From Wenzhouxiangella marina (GTDB taxonomy: Bacteria; Pseudomonadota; Gammaproteobacteria; Xanthomonadales; Wenzhouxiangellaceae), in the NCBI RefSeq assembly GCF_001187785.1, contig NZ_CP012154.1, positions 3,156,501 to 3,220,500 of the forward strand: DNA of 64,000 nt, written 5' to 3'. Numbering within the stretch: the stretch's first letter is position 1; each line of letters begins with the position of its first letter. Below, piece by piece: positions 59,950 to 64,000 of this stretch. The notes under the pieces were generated by a model. It was given only the letters and a program-made list of their open reading frames with translations. It was not told the origin of the DNA and made no database searches. The position numbers and the translations under genes were made by a program.

Positions 59950-61119
59950 TCATGGCTCGAAGCGATCGCTGAAGATCCGGTCCGGCAGAGGAGGAGCGAG
60001 GACCTGCGCGAGAAGCAGATTGAAGCCCGACGTGCTGTTGCCACCATCGGGGCGGCGACAGACCACGTTGACGTAGAGGTAGTCCGCGGACTCACCGGGC
60101 GGGCGATGCGCCGGCGAGTTGGTGCAGTTGTAGATCGAAGGCGAGACCGGGCTGGAAAACGCCACGCCCTCGTCCGACTCGCTCGGCCATCGAAAGCGAA
60201 CCTGGTAGAAACCGCCCAGGCCAACGGGATCCCAGCGGTATTCGACTTCACCGTGTGGATTGTGCACATCCTCGCCGCTCAGTGGCGTCCAGACGGTCGG
60301 CGGCCCGACCTCACCCGGGATCGCGGCACTTGCCGCGGCCGAGGGCGAGCTTTCGGTGGATGCCAGCAGCACCACGAACTGCGAATCCACCAGACCATCG
60401 TCAGGCAGACCGTAGCAATGGACGCGCACGCGCGCATTGTTCGAGCCGGCGAAATGCAGCGTCCAGTCATCCACCCGACAGGTACGCGGCTGGGTCGGCG
60501 AAACCGCGATCACCTGCACCGTGCTGCCCCTGGGCATCACCGCCCCAAGCCCGTTGAAGGTGACCTCGTACTGCCCGACACCGAGACGAGCGAGCGTGGT
60601 CGTGCCCCCTCCCGGGTTGTGCGTGGAGCCTGCCGACAGGTCGAGGAAGTTGCCCGACGGCAGGGCCTGCTGAGAGTCTGCGAAGGCGAGCTTTGCATTG
60701 TTGCCATCGACACCACCCTCATCGACGAGCATGAACTGATGCCAGGCGTTCAATGGATTGCCGAGCTCATCGAAGCAGAAGATCCTGGCCCATCGATAGG
60801 GAGTGAACTGGGGCGTCAGACTGAAGCCGTATCCCTGGATCGTGCAGCCCCTGGTGCTGGATCCCGCCCAGGCAGCCATGGGCACGAAACTGCCCTGCGC
60901 GATCACTCGATGGATCTGGATGGTATGCACTCCCGTCGACGGGTGCTGGCTGACGATGTCGTTGCCAGTGCGACTGTAGAGATTGTCGAACTGCAGGGTT
61001 CCAGCGCTATTGGCGTAGGCATAGCCCATCACGGCGTCGTCGAAGGACGGCTGGGCGCCTGCATCGGGCACGGACGAGGCGATCAGCCAGAGAGAGATCA
61101 GGTATCGGAGGAAGCGCAT
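59950..61119 (-). CDS. Secreted repeat protein of unknown function with C-terminal DRFE tag
   Basis: The product has 389 residues with a signal peptide (FLRYLISLWLIASSVPDAGA). Three loosely similar units of about 110 residues follow, each with a pattern of an aromatic-rich strand, a single Cys and a strand with CxD or CYG (RWARIFCFDELGNP; ARVRVHCYGLPDDG; YVNVVCRRPDG). Such units occur in secreted proteins of actinobacteria and gammaproteobacteria without a known role. The protein ends PDRIFSDRFEP. It lies 117 bases from another tagged protein gene on the same strand. Confidence 0.75.
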   Translation of the reverse strand: MRFLRYLISLWLIASSVPDAGAQPSFDDAVMGYAYANSAGTLQFDNLYSRTGNDIVSQHPSTGVHTIQIHRVIAQGSFVPMAAWAGSSTRGCTIQGYGFSLTPQFTPYRWARIFCFDELGNPLNAWHQFMLVDEGGVDGNNAKLAFADSQQALPSGNFLDLSAGSTHNPGGGTTTLARLGVGQYEVTFNGLGAVMPRGSTVQVIAVSPTQPRTCRVDDWTLHFAGSNNARVRVHCYGLPDDGLVDSQFVVLLASTESSPSAAASAAIPGEVGPPTVWTPLSGEDVHNPHGEVEYRWDPVGLGGFYQVRFRWPSESDEGVAFSSPVSPSIYNCTNSPAHRPPGESADYLYVNVVCRRPDGGNSTSGFNLLLAQVLAPPLPDRIFSDRFEP

Positions 61120-61236
61120 GGCAACGAGGCCTTGGTGGGGTCCTGATCACTGCAATGTCACGGCAATCGGAAACCGCACATCGCCGCACCACCATGCTGC
61201 CAAAAGCGCGGTACTGACGACGCCCCCGGGACTCGA

Positions 61237-62289
61237 TCAGGGCGGCGGCGCTTCCTCGAATCGATCACTGAAGAGCAGTTCACAGGTCGGCAAGGTGCTG
61301 ATCGGTGCGCTCAGGACTGCAACGCACTGGTTGACCCATCCGAACAGCGTGGCCGTCAGCGTGGCCTGATAGACCGTCCCCGGAACGAACGCATACTCGT
61401 GAGAAGGGTCGATCCCGGTGACCACCGGGCTGCCATCGTCGAAATCCCACTGGTAGCTTTCACCGATCAGGTTCAGGAAGGCCGCCTGATTGAAGAACCG
61501 GCTGGCCAGGAACGGCGAGCTGGCTGAAAACTGGACGACGGTCGTGGGCGATTCATCGCTCAGACAGACCGGCGTGGCCGAGACTGCCGGTGCCAGCTCG
61601 AAGGTCACCGTCGGTTCGAAAAGCCAGTCGGCATCAAGGGGGACACCGCCCAGGTTGAGCCCACTGCCCAGCAGCCAGGTCCCCGCGATGTTCGCGGACG
61701 CGAGGAATTCCCCTGCGCCATCGGCCGCGTTGTAGTCGTTGGAAACCACGTTCAATGCAGCCGGGCTCGCATTCTCGATGGCGACCACAAAGGGGCCGCT
61801 GATCGTCAGTGGAGCAGCGAAGGTCACGGTCTGCAGCAAGTCCGGCAGATTTCCGGCGCCGAGTTCATTCGCAACGAGAATCGTGCCCGTGGCAAGCGGC
61901 TCGCCAAGCGGGAGCCTGGCGGCATCGGAACCATAGATGGCCACGGTGACGGTGACCGCAGGTGCGCTATCGGGCACGAAGGCATAGAACGAGGCGCTAC
62001 TGATCTCGATTGCCGAAGGCGCCTCGAACCACTGCCCGGCCGCTTGGGCCGAGGTCGCGTTGTTGATATTGATGGACTGAAGACCGGTGGCCTTCGCGGC
62101 CGCATACTGCAGCGGCTGATCCGCACAAGTCGACTGCAGTACGACAGAAGCCGAACGCTTCGGCGCACCCATCTGAATCGGGGCGTCGACCGCTTGAAGC
62201 GAATACAGCCCCGTCTGCCCTCGTGCATCATTCGACACCCACAGCATGGAACAAGCCCAGACACAGGCCAGAACAACGAAAACTCGCAT
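61237..62289 (-). CDS. Secreted PKD-domain protein with C-terminal DRFE tag
   Basis: The start at 62289 has a GAGGGGAAA site and opens a signal peptide (MRVFVVLACVWACSMLWVSNDARG); a longer frame to 62484 lacks these features. The product has 350 residues. Residues about 40-230 form a beta-sandwich like galactose-binding or bacterial surface folds (GQWFEAPSAIEISSASFYAF). A PKD domain follows at about 260-330 (YQWDFDDGSPVVTG; YAFVPGTVYQATLTAT). The C-terminus reads CELLFSDRFEEAPPP. Likely a surface or extracellular protein; function unknown. Confidence 0.75.
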   Translation of the reverse strand: MRVFVVLACVWACSMLWVSNDARGQTGLYSLQAVDAPIQMGAPKRSASVVLQSTCADQPLQYAAAKATGLQSININNATSAQAAGQWFEAPSAIEISSASFYAFVPDSAPAVTVTVAIYGSDAARLPLGEPLATGTILVANELGAGNLPDLLQTVTFAAPLTISGPFVVAIENASPAALNVVSNDYNAADGAGEFLASANIAGTWLLGSGLNLGGVPLDADWLFEPTVTFELAPAVSATPVCLSDESPTTVVQFSASSPFLASRFFNQAAFLNLIGESYQWDFDDGSPVVTGIDPSHEYAFVPGTVYQATLTATLFGWVNQCVAVLSAPISTLPTCELLFSDRFEEAPPP

Positions 62290-62826
62290 TGCTTTCCCCT
62301 CAGGTTTGGTCGACTCGTAGGTGCCAGACAATCCTTCGCCCACATCCCATCGTTGGCAGACGCCTGCCCACCAAGCGGAGCATAACTTGCCGGGACAATG
62401 AATACGTGACGACAGGCAACCCCGTCGCGCCCGCCAGTACGCCATGCCCTCCATGAGCCTGGCGCTGATCCACGCCTTCCGCAAACTAGCTGATCATGCC
62501 CGCGTTGCCCTGCACGATGTGCAGATCTCATGAGCGTCCCGTTCCTGGGCGGCACATCCCCGCAGGCACCGAAACCATCGTCTTCGACTGGAACGGCAGC
62601 GTCGTCCGGGGCCGGATTTCGACCGATCGAACGTTCGAGGATCGATTCTCCATCAGTCAAACCCGGAGCCCTGAACCACCTTGACCCGCGCGGCCCCGAG
62701 CCGGGAACGATGAAGGCATCCCGGAAGATTTCACGTATCTTTCAAGGTATTTGCAAGCTTCCCGGCTGGCCCAGCGATAGGCTGGTCGACGTTGCAGAAT
62801 GCAGTCACGGTGAAAGGGAGCGTGAG
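62290..62826. other. Intergenic region between divergent secreted-protein genes
   Basis: 537 bases between divergently transcribed genes, so promoters for both must lie here. Frames on both strands are short and lack binding sites or recognisable products. No hairpin with a T run or known RNA was seen. Confidence 0.4.
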
Positions 62827-64000
62827 ATGTCGATGAGGATTATCGGGTTGCAGTTGTTGCTCTTGGCGGTTTCGCTTTGCGTCGGCCCGGCCATGGCCGC
62901 GCCTGGATCGACAGGCCATGATCTGGCGGCGTCCTCTCGGGATGGTCAGATCGACGGCGCGGAATGCGTCCTGAGCACCGGTCGCTGGGGCGGTGGTGTG
63001 CCTCAGGATGGTGAGCGCTTCACCGGGGGCGGTGAGGACCTCCTGTTGATCGGTGCCGGGGCCGAGCTGGTGATCTTCGACATCAGCACCCCAACGCTCC
63101 CGGTCGAGCTGGGCCGGGCAGCACTCGATCATCCGGCGATCTTCATCGCGATTTCGGAAGATGGCCAGATGGCGGCCGCCTCCGACGCCTTCGACAATGC
63201 CACACTGGTCGACATCAGCAATCGGGGCGCGCCCCTGCGTCGCGGCACTTTCGCCTGGCCGGGTCTGCAGCAGCCCTACGGCATGGAATTCAGAGGCAGC
63301 CATCTATTCGTCGCGGTGCGCACCATCGGTCTGGCGGTGCTGGACATCAGTGACCCGGACACGCCCACCTGGGTGGCCAATTCCGACGGCGCCGTGAGCA
63401 ATTTCGTTTTCGATGTAGCACTCAGGGGCAACCATGCCTATCTGGGGCAGGACAACGACGGGATCCAGATCGTCGACATCAGCAATCCGGCGACCCCCAC
63501 CGTGGTCGCCGAACGGACGGCTTCCACCGGAGCGGGACAACTCACGCTGGACGGAAACCGGCTCTATGTCGCGCGCGGGGCGAACGGCTTCGAGATTCTC
63601 GATCTGAGCAACCCCACCGCGCCCGCCTTGCTGGGGTCGATCGGTCTTTCGGGCTTCCTGTACGAAGTGGTGGCCATGCCGGGCGATCGGGTGGCAGTGG
63701 CGAACAATGTGGACGGTACGGTGCTGTTCGATATCAGCACGCCGGCGACGCCCGTGGAATTGGGGAACTACGGATTCAGTCCGTTCCGCCTGGTGCCGGT
63801 GGGCAACAGCGTCTTCACCATTCATGGGAGCTCGGTGTCGCCCATCGTCCGCCTCGTCGATTTCCAGGACCCCGGGACCCCCGTCGAGACCGCTCAGATC
63901 GTCTTCAACGACCGAAGCCGCGCGGTCAGCGTGGGCCCGGACCACGTTCTCGTCGCCAACAGCGATTTCGGGGTGGTGATGCTGGACACCACGAATCCCG
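62827..64000 (+). CDS. Secreted LVIVD-repeat beta-propeller protein (3' end outside window)
   Basis: The frame is open from the ATG at 62827 (binding site AAAGGGAG) to the window end, giving at least 391 residues. A signal peptide (GLQLLLLAVSLCVGPAMA) is followed by repeated blades with the LVIVD pattern: ELVIFDISTP, ATLVDISNRGAP, GLAVLDISDPDTP, GIQIVDISNPATP, GFEILDLSNPTAP and TVLFDISTPATP, about 40-45 residues apart. Such propellers occur in large surface proteins, including the N-terminal part of the 1359-residue protein earlier in this window. Later domains, and whether it carries the DRFE tag, are outside the window. Confidence 0.88.
   Translation, partial: MSMRIIGLQLLLLAVSLCVGPAMAAPGSTGHDLAASSRDGQIDGAECVLSTGRWGGGVPQDGERFTGGGEDLLLIGAGAELVIFDISTPTLPVELGRAALDHPAIFIAISEDGQMAAASDAFDNATLVDISNRGAPLRRGTFAWPGLQQPYGMEFRGSHLFVAVRTIGLAVLDISDPDTPTWVANSDGAVSNFVFDVALRGNHAYLGQDNDGIQIVDISNPATPTVVAERTASTGAGQLTLDGNRLYVARGANGFEILDLSNPTAPALLGSIGLSGFLYEVVAMPGDRVAVANNVDGTVLFDISTPATPVELGNYGFSPFRLVPVGNSVFTIHGSSVSPIVRLVDFQDPGTPVETAQIVFNDRSRAVSVGPDHVLVANSDFGVVMLDTTNP

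Noticed and set aside
62496-62684. 62-codon frame containing FEDRF, similar to the DRFE tag
   Set aside because: No binding site or signal peptide, Pro/Arg-rich composition and no preceding hydrophobic residue pattern; most likely chance.

Overview
The window is GC-rich (about 65%), densely coded chromosomal DNA from a gammaproteobacterium. The gene families (TPR-GGDEF proteins, DUF418, DUF1499, DUF4252, DUF6122, a fusA2-type EF-G, a free-standing HMG-CoA synthase) and the recurring F-x-D-R-F-E tag in secreted proteins suggest a Xanthomonadales/Wenzhouxiangella-like lineage. That placement is inference; the window has no rRNA or ribosomal protein gene. No tRNA, rRNA or CRISPR array was seen.

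Layout. 1-1.6 kb: 3' part of an ECF sigma factor with a membrane partner and a DUF4252 protein, closed by a strong terminator. 1.6-8.1 kb: a periplasmic-TPR diguanylate cyclase, a GtrB-like glycosyltransferase, a GtrA/GT-C fusion and a DUF418 protein. 8-19 kb: mostly minus-strand envelope and housekeeping genes (serine beta-lactamase-like hydrolase, transglutaminase-TPR protein, M48 protease, ABC exporter, second diguanylate cyclase, DUF2268 protease, exported amidohydrolase). 19-20.2 kb: a second ECF sigma/membrane protein pair. 20.2-22.8 kb: an AT-richer foreign island holding a 5'-truncated Rhs tip with a DUF2235/Tle1-type phospholipase domain, followed 22 bp later by a lipoprotein, i.e. 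an orphan toxin-immunity cassette. 22.8-26 kb: GlsB-like protein, AlkA-type glycosylase, DUF6122, HMG-CoA synthase and an exported MbtH-like protein.

26-40.5 kb is framed by two copies of one non-coding element with 23-24 bp terminal inverted repeats (26052-26459 and 40149-40424). The first copy carries two extra 66-bp hairpin modules. Between them lie a CadC-like regulator with TPRs, a diheme protein, a secreted S74-type protein, a TonB siderophore receptor behind a Fur-box promoter, a 1359-residue surface protein with two c-type hemes, an alpha/beta hydrolase and a Tat-exported DSD-repeat protein. A third, solo element end at about 55.7 kb supplies the stop codon of an [FeFe]-hydrogenase gene.

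40.5-64 kb: JmjC/cupin oxygenase, a protein-isoaspartate methyltransferase fused to an erythromycin-esterase domain, DUF1499 and CAP proteins, standalone EF-G, a 2214-residue secreted protein with nine units at an almost invariant 639-bp period, the [FeFe] hydrogenase with an NTF2-like C-terminal extension, then a run of secreted proteins (DUF1996, two DRFE-tagged proteins) and a beta-propeller protein cut by the window end.

Together the region is rich in exported and surface proteins and c-di-GMP enzymes. The most unusual items are the Rhs-Tle1 orphan pair, the modular hairpin element, the hydrogenase fusion, the exported MbtH protein and the shared DRFE tag.
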